This document shows positions 19,126-29,200 of a stretch of DNA of 42,888 bases, piece by piece. This DNA comes from Chrysochromulina tobinii. Lineage: Eukaryota > Haptophyta > Prymnesiales > Chrysochromulinaceae. Numbering within the stretch: position 1 is the first letter of the stretch; each line of letters starts with the position of its first letter. A program made the position numbers and the translations under genes. The notes below the pieces were generated by a model, which was not told where the DNA came from, made no database searches, and saw only the letters and a program-made list of their open reading frames with translations. Location of the stretch: the NCBI GenBank assembly GCA_001275005.1, contig JWZX01002747.1, positions 1 through 42,888 on the forward strand, written 5' to 3'.

Positions 19126-20730
19126 ATGACCCAGCTGCGCCCTGATGACGTACGCCGCGTTGCCGAAGCAGCTGGGCTGCATGAAATTTACTGCAATCAA
19201 ACATCCTGCGTCATCTCATTCGCTCCCGACGAAGACGACTTCAGTGCTCTCTCGCGCATCAATGTTTACTACTCGACAGGAACAGTAGCCACATCCTTGG
19301 AAGACCCTCGTCAAGGAAAAACTCTGCTCTTCCGACGCGATGTCGACATACCTCTGTTACGCGAGCTCATGCGAGAACCCAGGCTCCACACGAGCAAGGG
19401 CGATCACCAACGTAACGTTCGACCCAGGCGTGAGCCATGTGTTGTCTGCCTTGACAAGCAATCTCATGTCACACTTGTATGTGGGCACACGGCTCTTTGC
19501 AACGGGTGTGCTGATCAACTCCCTCGTGGATTTGATGGCCTCGTCACTTGCCCGCTTTGCCGGGCCCGGTCAGGGCTTTCGATCATCAAGGGATCCCCGG
19601 GCAATGAAGAAGCCGAAGCCCTGGCCCAGGTGGCGGTGCTGCGGGCCCAGGCAGCTACGGCTGAGATCGCGGAGCAGATCGAGGCGGCGGAAGGTGTGAT
19701 AGTAGCTTGCCGCAAGCGTCGCGAGGACGAAATGCGTCGTGAGGCCGAGCAACAACGTGAGCGACGGGCTGATGAGCTGGCAGGGTACCGCGCGACGCTC
19801 GGCGATACGCACCCAGACACGCTCAAGTCAATCATCAGCCTGGGTGCGCTTCTGCAAGCTCAGGGCGATCTGGCAGCAGCGGAGCCGCTACTTCGCGAGG
19901 CGCTGGCAGGGCGCCGCGCGACGCTCGGCGATACGCACCCAGACACGCTCGAGTCGATCAACGACCTGGGCGTGCTGCTGCTAGATCAGGACGATCTGGC
20001 GGCAGCGGAGCCGCTGCTTCGCGAGGCAGTGGCAGGGTGCCGCGCGACGCTCGGTAACACGCACCAAGACACGCTCACGTCGATCAACGACCTGGGCGCA
20101 CTGCTGCGAGCTCAGGGCGATCTGGCGGCAGCGGAGCCGCTTCTTCGCGAGGTGGTGGCTGGGCGTCGCGCGACGCTTGGCGGAACGCACCCAGACACGC
20201 TCAAGACGATCAACGACCTGGGCGTGCTGCTGCAAGCTCAGGACGATATGGCTGCCGCGGAGCCGCTGCTTCGCGAGGCCGTGGCAGGGTATTGCGAGAC
20301 GCTTGGCGAGACGCACCCAGACACGCTCACGTCGATCAACAACCTGGGCGTGCTGCTGCAAGCTCAGGACGATCCGGCGGCAGCGGAGCCGCTGCTTCGC
20401 GATGCGCTGGCAGGGCGTCGCGCGACGCTTGGCGACACGCACCCAGACACGCTCGAGTCGATCAACAACCTGGGCGTGCTGCTGCTAGATCAAGACGATC
20501 TGGCGGCAGCGGAGCCGCTGCTTCGCGAGGCCGTGGCAGGGTGCCGCGCGACGCTCGGCGACACGCACCCACACACGCTCAAGTCGATCATGAGCCTGGG
20601 CGCGCTGCTGCGAGCTCAGGGCGATCTGGCAGCAGCGGAGCCGCTGCTTCGCGAGGCGCTGGCAGGGTATCGCGAGATCACCGACCTGGACTCGATGGAC
20701 GCTGCTGAAAGCGCAGATGGACAGCCGTAA
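19126..20730 (+). CDS. RING finger protein with kinesin-light-chain-type TPR repeats
   Basis: The start is the ATG of MTQLRPDDV, giving 534 residues. Residues about 45-90 (RINVYYSTGTVATSLEDPRQGKT) form a conserved block that I believe recurs in algal RING/TPR proteins. A C3HC4 RING follows at about 105-148 (CVVC...CGHTALCNGC...CPLC), consistent with an E3 ubiquitin ligase. A charged helix leads into seven 42-residue repeats (218-511) of the pattern RATLGDTHPDTL...LLREAVAG, plus a truncated eighth. The repeats are nearly identical at DNA level (126 bp), so the array has expanded recently; repeats 2-3 and 6-7 pair up most closely. TPR arrays bind partner proteins. Substrates are unknown. Confidence 0.88.
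   Translation: MTQLRPDDVRRVAEAAGLHEIYCNQTSCVISFAPDEDDFSALSRINVYYSTGTVATSLEDPRQGKTLLFRRDVDIPLLRELMREPRLHTSKGDHQRNVRPRREPCVVCLDKQSHVTLVCGHTALCNGCADQLPRGFDGLVTCPLCRARSGLSIIKGSPGNEEAEALAQVAVLRAQAATAEIAEQIEAAEGVIVACRKRREDEMRREAEQQRERRADELAGYRATLGDTHPDTLKSIISLGALLQAQGDLAAAEPLLREALAGRRATLGDTHPDTLESINDLGVLLLDQDDLAAAEPLLREAVAGCRATLGNTHQDTLTSINDLGALLRAQGDLAAAEPLLREVVAGRRATLGGTHPDTLKTINDLGVLLQAQDDMAAAEPLLREAVAGYCETLGETHPDTLTSINNLGVLLQAQDDPAAAEPLLRDALAGRRATLGDTHPDTLESINNLGVLLLDQDDLAAAEPLLREAVAGCRATLGDTHPHTLKSIMSLGALLRAQGDLAAAEPLLREALAGYREITDLDSMDAAESADGQP
19777..20658 (+). repeat. 126-bp coding tandem repeat, seven copies
   Basis: Seven in-frame units encode the 42-residue TPR motif of the RING-TPR protein. 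Most differences between units are single bases. Confidence 0.9.
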
Positions 20731-21085
20731 TGGATATGGCCTGATAGAATTGACAAGATAGCGACACAGGGAGGCTACAGTATTTGGACCCTAGGCGCAG
20801 AGGCTGTAGGCTCGCGAAAGGGAGCCGTTGCGCAGTACTTCGCACCTGGATCGAGGAGCGCCGAGCCGCCATGCGAGCCGCCGAGCGTTTGACCCAAAGG
20901 GGTAGGGGGAGGTATTCTTTCTGGAGAGGACAGGGTACATCCCTTGGCCCCAAACAGTCATGACACTATCCGCTTGCTGGTAGATTGGACCGGGTCACAA
21001 GGGTCAATTGTACCCCTTTGCGCGAAACATGTCGAAATCGGCCGAAACCAGCCGCGCTCGCTTTTGCTGAACTCAAACGCTGTTG
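20731..21085. other. intergenic region, nothing recognised
   Basis: It contains the 3' region of the RING-TPR gene and the promoter of the acetyltransferase. No repeat or conserved frame is evident. Confidence 0.4.
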
Positions 21086-22090
21086 ATGATGTCGCAGAGC
21101 GACAAATCGGCCGAGGATGACGCCATATCCCTTGGTTCCGAGGACAGCTCTGACGATGATGCGGATGATGACGACTATGTGCCCCCCGAGCAGCGCGGCA
21201 TCAAGAAGAAGCGGTCTAAGAAGCCGCGCAAGCCCAAGCAACCCGATCTCGTCGCCCTCAGCCTGCCTAAGCCCACGCGTCGCCTTGATCCGGACCTCGA
21301 TCTTGGCGATGCGGCGCTAAGCGGCTGCTCCTTCGACGATCTTGACATTTCCGGGTGGTGCGCGATCCCGGGATGGCAGCGCCGGGAGGGGTTTCTGCCA
21401 TCGAGTGCTCCCGCAAGCGCAAAGCTCCAGTTGCTCCCAGGTCGGCGCCCGACTCGCGGTGCGCCCGAGGACGTTCGGGTGGCCGAGTACCGCGCCATCT
21501 ACAGCGTGCAGCTCCCTGGGATGCCCTTCTACCACTCCGACGTTTGCCACGCGCTCCTCACCCTCGACCCGGCCGGCGAGGACGTCAGCGGCGGCGCCAC
21601 CTTTCGAATCGGGCTCCTCAGGACGAAAGAGCCGAGAGGTGGGCCGGTGCTCGTGTTCGACGTGCTCGCTCTGGCCGTGCACCCAGAGCGTGCACGTGGC
21701 GGCGTCGGCTCGATGCTCGTCAGCAGCCTCAAGGCCATGGCCCGCAAAGAGGCGGCGGCGCGCGGCGTGAGGCCGCTCCTTTTGACACAGGCAGACCTTT
21801 CGTGCATCGGGTTCTGGGCGAAGCAATCGTTTGCTCGAGCTCACGACGCGAACGCGCTCGTGCGCAGCCTACGCCGCGCGTCCGGTCATACGATCTTTGA
21901 CGGCGCGACGCCGATGGCTCTCGCCCTTCCAGATGCAAAGACGCCCGCCAAGGTAGGCCTAGCAAAGGCCGCCGCCGCCATCACGAAGAAGCGTCGCGCA
22001 TCGCTCTCGGCTGGTTCACGCGTGGCGCCAGTCGTCAAGTCGGCGAGGAGTGCGCAAGAGAATGATGCGGCCTTGAAGAATCACATTTGA
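21086..22090 (+). CDS. GNAT-family N-acetyltransferase, probably nuclear
   Basis: The start is the first ATG of MMSQSDKSAED, giving 334 residues. The N-terminus is acidic (DSSDDDADDDD) and followed by a basic cluster (KKKRSKKPRKPK) that would serve as a nuclear localisation signal. The GNAT fold is shown by FDVLALAVHPERARGGVGSMLV: the strand plus the R/Q-x-x-G-x-G/A acetyl-CoA pyrophosphate loop. It is followed by PLLLTQADLSCIGFWAKQSFARA, the usual beta5/alpha4 region. The C-terminal tail is basic (KKRRASLSAGSR). The acceptor is unknown; histone or another nuclear protein is possible by location signals only. Confidence 0.8.
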   Translation: MMSQSDKSAEDDAISLGSEDSSDDDADDDDYVPPEQRGIKKKRSKKPRKPKQPDLVALSLPKPTRRLDPDLDLGDAALSGCSFDDLDISGWCAIPGWQRREGFLPSSAPASAKLQLLPGRRPTRGAPEDVRVAEYRAIYSVQLPGMPFYHSDVCHALLTLDPAGEDVSGGATFRIGLLRTKEPRGGPVLVFDVLALAVHPERARGGVGSMLVSSLKAMARKEAAARGVRPLLLTQADLSCIGFWAKQSFARAHDANALVRSLRRASGHTIFDGATPMALALPDAKTPAKVGLAKAAAAITKKRRASLSAGSRVAPVVKSARSAQENDAALKNHI

Positions 22091-22356
22091 GCGAACCGGC
22101 GTTCAGACAAGTTCAGACTTCAGTGCGCCGTTTTCCAGACGGACACACGGACTATCTAGTCGGGTACACGTACGGAGCATGCTGCTCGGTGTACGGCCGC
22201 GGAGCCCGAGTACTAGTAAGGCCCTACTAGCGGTACCACGCACAGAGTGAGTAAGTTTTATCTGAACGAGCTACCCTACAGTATTGAAGGGTGCTACCTA
22301 CCTAGATTGAGGGGCACTACGCGTGGGTGCCCGTGACCCACTGTGGGCTTTCCTTG
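22091..22356. other. intergenic region, nothing recognised
   Basis: A weak repeat of GGCACTAC...GGTGCCCGTG lies at about 22312-22338 and 22370-22395, the second copy overlapping the end of the next gene. No coding sequence seen. Confidence 0.4.
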
Positions 22357-23136
22357 CTACCTCTCGCGGGGCACTACCGTTGGTGCCCGTGGGACCAAAA
22401 AGGGCTTTCCGGGCTGCATGAGCAGATCGCACTCATCCTCGGCGCACTGCACCAGCGATGGTCTCGTCACCGCCTGCTCCGTCGCGCACACGTCGTCGGT
22501 CGAGCCCAGCAGCTGACACCCTAGAATGGAGGGCTCGAGCGGCCGGTATATGAGACGCCCGCTGCGCTCCCACCGCACACGCATCGCTTCAAAGTCCTCC
22601 GCCAAGACATGGCAGCGGCCCATGGCGACCTCTTGCAGCAGCGGTTCCAGCCACTCCTTTCCCATGGCTCGGAGGTTGCCTCCCACGCCGAGGACGACTG
22701 CCTGCCGGCGCCACTCGTATATGTCCACATCATCTTCTATGCCTCGTCTCCTTGCCTCGTCTCCGAGCCACTGCTGACACGACTCCGGAGTTGGTCGCAC
22801 CATTGGCCCGTGACAGATGATCCTGGTCGCAAACGGAGCACACTTTGCCTTTACGAGCAGCCACATGAGTAATGTGCCGCCGCCCACGAGGTGCACCTCA
22901 GAGTAGCGCTTGCTTCGGGGCAGCGCGTCCGGCGTCACGCTCGCCCAGCCGCGTGGCGTTGCTATGTTGACTGACGGGTTGAGCAGGATGGAGCCGTCAT
23001 GGAGCCTGCTGTGTGATGTGTGCGGACCCGACCACATCTGATGGCCACTGATGGCCAATGTAGCCTCTGATGGCTTCTGAGTGCCACTGAGTGCCACCTG
23101 TGTGCTTCGGAGGGCGGGCGAGTACTTGGGTGTCAA
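22357..23136 (-). CDS. hypothetical protein
   Basis: A minus-strand frame encodes a credible central stretch (YSEVHLVGGGTLLMWLLVKAK; RIICHGPMVRPTPESCQQWLGDEARRRGIEDDVDIYEWRRQ; WLEPLLQEVAMGRCHVLAEDFEAMRVRWERSG), but I do not recognise the family. The N-terminal part near 23040-23110 consists of TGGCACTCAG/GGCCATCAG units that look intronic, so the true coding start may be the ATG of MWSGPHTSHS at about 23038, or an exon further upstream (a GT donor follows GATCAAG near 23187). The end at 22357 may also be inexact. Confidence 0.45.
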   Translation of the reverse strand: MTPKYSPALRSTQVALSGTQKPSEATLAISGHQMWSGPHTSHSRLHDGSILLNPSVNIATPRGWASVTPDALPRSKRYSEVHLVGGGTLLMWLLVKAKCAPFATRIICHGPMVRPTPESCQQWLGDEARRRGIEDDVDIYEWRRQAVVLGVGGNLRAMGKEWLEPLLQEVAMGRCHVLAEDFEAMRVRWERSGRLIYRPLEPSILGCQLLGSTDDVCATEQAVTRPSLVQCAEDECDLLMQPGKPFLVPRAPTVVPRER

Positions 23137-23252
23137 ACCTATGTGCGCAATGAAATGGAAGGGCGTGCCTCTCGCGAACCTACCTTGATCTGCAGTGAAG
23201 GGGTTGGAGATCTGTGGAGTCTGTGAAGAGTGCGTGAAGCGTGAACGTTAAG

Positions 23253-26200
23253 ATGACGAAGACCCGACCGCGCGTTCTGTCCCTGCGTCACAAGCGGGCT
23301 TCTTCGAACTTCCCTTGTCGCATGCAACGCCCACTTCCAGTTGGACTTTTTGAGCGCACCCGCTCCCTTTTGGTGCGGCCCCTCCTCACCGGCTGCGGCC
23401 CCTCCTCACCGGCCGTAACCCCGATGGTGCGGCGCGGCGCGGGTCGCATCACGGCTCAAGACATCACGCGCATGGGTGGCGAGGGTGGCGTGCCTACGGT
23501 CGTGGCCATGCTCGTCAAAACGGCCACGACCGGCGACCAGGAGGCCCGGGAGAGCGCAGCCGTCGCCCTGTGCAGCCTGGCTGGACAGAACCACTTTGAA
23601 CATTGTCAGGTTGTGTACGAGGCGGGAGCCGTGGGACCGCTGGTGAGTATTTTGGCCACCGGCACCAGCAAGGCGCAGGGCGCAGCCGCGGGTGCTCTCC
23701 ACGCGCTCTGTACCGACAAGCCCGAGATCCAATCGGCGATCGTTGCGGCAGGCGCGATCGTGCCGCTCGTGAAGCTGCTCAAGTCGGGCGGCTCGAAAGT
23801 GCAGGAGGCGGCGGCCTCCGCGCTCGCCGCGCTGAACGCCGAGCCGTCCTACCAGAAGCCTATGCTCGCCGCGGGCTGCATACAGCCGCTGGTCGCGATG
23901 CTGATCAACTCGTCAGCGGCGGCGCAAGCGTTTGCGTCGCAGGCGCTCGCGAACGCCGCCCAGTACGACGCTGTCGAAGGGCAGGCGGCGATCGTGAAGG
24001 CGGGCGCGATCCCGCTGCTCCTACAGCTCCTTAGCGTGGGCAAGGCACAGACGCCCGCCGCGGATGCCATCGCGCACCTGTGCGAACGCAATCGCGAGAT
24101 CCAGCTGAGAGTGGCTCAAGCTGGTGGTATCGCTCCTCTGCTGATGCTCCTCAATTTGCGCAGCAAGGACTCGCAGGTGGCCGCGGCGGCCGCGCTCGCC
24201 GAGCTCGCGCGCGACAATGTCGAGACGCAGACGCTCATCGCCAAGGCGGGCGGCATTGGGCCGTTGCAGGCGTTGCTCAGCTCGCGATACCCGATGGTCC
24301 AATCGAAGGTGGCAGGATTGATGATTGCATGCTGAGTGCCGATGGTCCAATCGAAGGTGGCAGGATTGATGAGTGCATGCTGAGTGCCGATGGTCCAATC
24401 GAAGGTGCTGGCAGGATTGATGAGTGCATGCTGAGTGCATGCTGAGTGCGTGCTGAGAGTGCGTGCTGAGAGTGCGTGCTGAGAGTGCGTACTGATTGCA
24501 TGTTGATTGCGTGCTGACGGTCACCTCCGATGGTCGATCGTAGGGGAGCGCCGCCTTGGGCGAGCTCGCGCGCAACAACAAGGAGATCCAGGACGCGATC
24601 TCGCGCATGGGCGGGCTCAAGCTGCTCGTCCAGCTGCTCGACACCGAGAAGAATCCCGATGCGGACGTCCAAGCGCATGTTGCGCACGCGATGATGGAGA
24701 TCACGTGCGGCAACCCGGCGAACCAAAAGGCGGTCGTCCAGATGGGTGGGGTCTTGCACCTCTCGTCCCTGATGAAGCTGTCGCAGAGCGGGCCCGTGAA
24801 GGCAGAGGTCGCGGGGGCGCTCTGGTCCCTGTCCGAGGCCACCGACATCAAGGTCGCCATCGCGGACGCGTCGACCATCGGGCCACTCGTGATGCTGCTC
24901 GGGATGGGGCATGCCTTCTCGTCCAAGCGCGCGGCCGCAGCCCTCGGCTCCCTCGGGCGCGACAACGAGGCGAACCAGATCCAAGTGACGCAGATGCTCA
25001 TCGAGCTGCTCTCCACCGGATCCGAAGCGGCGCAGCAGCGAGCGGCCCAGGCGCTGTGGAGCCTCGTCAAGGAAAACCCGAGCGCGCACGACGCGATTGC
25101 TCGGGCGGGCGATCCGGCGGCCTTGGTCGAGCTGCTCATCAAAGGCATCCCCGACGCACAGGACTATGCGCTCTGGTCTCTCTCTCTCTCCATCTCGCCT
25201 GCGTGCCAGGCGGTGGTCGCCCAGTCCGGCGGCGTGGCCAAGCTCATCGACAAGCTCGCAGATCTCCGCGTGGAGATACAGCAGCAGGCCGCCGATGCGC
25301 TGTCCAAGCTCGCGCTCAATAACGAGGAGACCCGAGCGGCGATCACGAAGCAGGGAGGAGTGCTACCCCTCATCAACCTCATACGACCAGATCGCCGACC
25401 ACCCTCGCCTGAGGTGGTGCTCGAGAACGCCGCCAAGGCCCTCGCGGACCTCGCCATCGATCCGGGAGCTCGCGACAAGATTGTGTCGGCCGGCGGCATC
25501 CCGCCGCTTGTGGTCTTGCTGCAGGAGCGACGAGTGCCCCTTGATGGCGACCTGAGTGTGCCCTGATGGCCTCAATCATCAGCTGAGCGCCGCTCGTGCT
25601 CTTGCTGCACAGGAGCACGGGAGTGTAGCCAAGCGCTTCGCGGCCACCGCCCTGGCACGTCTCTCAACAGACCATGAGGCGACGCAGCTCGCTATTGCCG
25701 AGGCGGGCGCCATTGCTCCCCTTGTGCTACTCCTCGATGGTTCTGAAGGAACCGAAGCGCAGACCGAGTCCGCGGGCGCACTCCATGCCCTCGCGTCAAA
25801 CGAGCACAACCGGCTCGCCATCACCGAATGTGACGGCATCGGGTTGATCACGAACGTGCTCGCGTGCGACAACGAGCGCGCACGCAAGCTCGCCGAAGGT
25901 GCGCTCGTGCGACTCTCGATCGAGCATGCAAACCGCGCGCTCATCATCAAGAAGCTCGTCGAGATGCTCCAGAACCCCGATGCGCTCCTAGGGCAAGAGC
26001 AGGCATGCTGAGTACCTACCCCAGAGTACCTACCCCAGAGTACTCTGCCCCGTGAGTACCTACCCCGGAGAGAGTAGTTCCCCTGGGGACCCCGGAAAGG
26101 CTCTAATGGCATCCGAGTGCCCTTCTCTCGCGTGCAGTCGGCGGCGGCCCTGTCCAATTTGGCGCGCGAGTCGGAGGGCAATCGCAACTGCATCATCGAG

Positions 26201-29200
26201 GCGAATGGCATCCCGCCACTGCTAGCTCTCCTCGACTCGCACAATCCAAGGTCACTTGCAGGCTGATTGCGCCAGAGTGCATGCTGATTGCCTCCCTCGT
26301 CCGCCGCTGCTCGCTCTCCTTGACTCGCACAACCCACAGGTCAAAGCAGAGCTCGGTGCTCGACCACGACAACCCACGACCGCATGCAAGTAATCATTTG
26401 GCGCCACCCCACCCCTTCCCACAGGTCAAAGGAGAACTCGGTGCTTGCGATCACGGAGCTATGCCGCAAGAGTAAACCCAACCAGACCGCCTTCTCCGAA
26501 GCGGGGGGCATCCCCAAGCTCGTGTCTGTCCTCCTCGGGTTCAGTCCAGGGGGCACCAAGGACTACTCCTTCATACGCCTATGTACACTCGTGGCGGAGG
26601 CCATCAAGGAGATGGCCAAGGGCAATCAGGCGAACCAGGATGCGATCGCCGAAGCGGGGGCCATCCCGCCAATCGTGGCTATGCTCGGCTCGACCGAGCC
26701 GCAGATGCAATCCAACGCCGCGGCGGCGATCGCCAGCCTCGCGCGCACTCACTTTGAGAATCAGGGCATGGTCGCGCGCACGGGCGCGGTGGCTCCGCTC
26801 TGCACCCTCGTGCGCGATGGCTCTGACGAGGCTCGTGATCGGAGTGCGAGCGCGATCTGGTCGCTCGCGACTGACCACCCCTTCAATAAGGATACGATCG
26901 CCAAGCTGGGCGGCATTGACCCTCTCCTTGGTCTGCTCGTTACGGGCACCTCGGACAAGTCGCAGGAGTGCGTCACAGGCGCTCTGAGTGCAGGGCCCCT
27001 CTGAGTGCATGGTGATGGACTCTGAGTGCACGTCGATTGTCCTCCCTCATCAGATGCGTCTCCGGCGCCCTCTGCGCTCTATCCGCAAAGCATGTCGACA
27101 ATCGCGCCCTCATCTCAAAGCGTCTAGTTGGGCTCCTCGGCTCTCCGGCGGCCAAGGCTGCGGACCGAGCCGTGCGTGTGCTCATGACGTGCGGCGCCTT
27201 CGCCTCCGACAGCTACGCCAACCAGGTCCGCTCGCATAGATCGGCCGCATCCCCTTGGTCGAATCGCAACAGAGATTGACCGCATCCAAGTACCCTCGAC
27301 TGATGCTGATTGCGTCTGAGTACCCTCAATTGCATGCTGATTGCGTCTGAGTGCATGCTGATTGCCTCACCCCTCAGGTGGCGCTCGCTAAGATCGGTGG
27401 TATCCCCTTACTTGTCCAATGGCTCGCGGGCCCGGCGATCAACGTGCAGGCGCAGGCAGCTCAAGCGCTTCTGTGCACAGTGATCGAGAACCCGATGACC
27501 CAGGTCCTAGTGGCCAAATGCCAGGGGATTGCGCCGCTCATCAAGCTCATTCAGCGGAGCTCGCCCCAAGCTCAGGACTGTGCGGCGCGCGCGATGTTCC
27601 ACATCGCCTCCATCGTCGACAACCAGACCCTGATTGCCGACGCGGGGGCTATCAAGCCCTTCGTCCAGATGATCATCGGGAATGAGAAGCTGACGCCGAA
27701 GGAGAACGAGGCTCCCCAGGAGCTTGCGGCCATCAACCTCGTGCGCCTCACGCGCGGAACGCCCGCGATCTCGGAGGCCATCGCCGAGCGCGGCGGCATC
27801 AAGCCCCTCGTGAGGCTGCTCAACGAGGGTTCTCCCGGCGCCATCTACTGGGCCTGCGCTTGCCTCGCCGAGCTTGCCCTGGTGCCCAAGAATCGAGATC
27901 TGATCGCCGCGGCGGGGGGCATCAAGCGGCTGAGCGAGCTGCTGATCTCGCCGGCGATGGGCACGCCCGAGATTGCAGCTCGCACGATCTCGCACCTCGT
28001 GATCGCCGACCATGAGGGCGCCGCTCGTCACGACGCCGAGGAGTCGAGCACTCATCGCGGCGCCGAGTCGGGCGCCAGCAGCTTGGTCGGTGGCTCCGAT
28101 GAGCGCAGGAAGATGTTCCACGAAGAGAAGGGGACGAAGCGGCTCATCTCGATGCTCGATGGCTCCAACCTGCACGGCCTTCAGTGTTTCATGATCCGTC
28201 CTATCGGGCTTGCATGCGAAAAGTGCGAGATCGGGATGCAAGAGCAAGCGGCCGCCGCACTTGCCGACCTGGCATACAAGAGCTCCGCGATGCAAGACGC
28301 CATCATTGAGCTCGGCGGCATCCCCAGCCTCATCCAGTTCATTCGGCAAATCCCTCCCTCGAAGGTTGGGCAGGAGCATGCGGTGCGTCCTCGGCATGTA
28401 TTCGACCTGCCGCCGCAGATTGAGACCTTGGATTGCGTCTCCGAGAGGGTCTCTGCGTGCCTTGGATTGCTATTGGATTGCGTCTCCGAGAGGGTCTCTG
28501 CGTGCCTTGGATTGCGTCTCCGATAAGGTCTCTGCGTGCCTCGATCGTTGCATGCAGGTGCGCGCCATCCTCAATCTGTCGCAGCAGATTGAGAACCAGA
28601 ATGCCATCGTCGAGTGCTGCACCATCCCTGAGCTTGTGCAGCTCACCAAGACAGGCTCGCAGAAGGCGATGGAGATCGCCGCCGCAGGGCTGTCGGAGCT
28701 AGCGAGTGGGGCAATAGCCGAGCGCGAGAGACACAAGGCGATGGCCCTCGGTATCGATGTGGACTCGTTGAAGCGCTTGGGTAGTGTCGGCTTCTCGGAA
28801 TCTTCCGGTGTGACGCCGAGCATGTCGCACACCGCCGCGTTCCGTGTGCTCGACACGCAGGCAACGGGGAGCATCACGGTCGAGGTGCTCAAGGCGGCGC
28901 TCTTGCCTAAATTGGAAGCCGACGGCTCCGCGTCTAAGGTTTCGCTCAAGGTTTCGTCCGAAGACGTCCAGCAGCTGATCGATGTGGTGGACGAGAACGG
29001 CGACGGCGAGCTGCAGCTCGGTGAGTTTGAGATTTTCTGGAAGAGCTTTCAGGCGAAGCACGGGTTGGAGGTCGAGATAGCCCCCGTCGCAGGCACGAGT
29101 GCCGAGGCGCTTGAGGGAGGGGAGGAGGAGGAGGGTCGAAGCTCGGACCGGCTGGTGCTCATCGCCGAAGCGGGAGGTGCGCGCGCGCGATCGCGATCCA

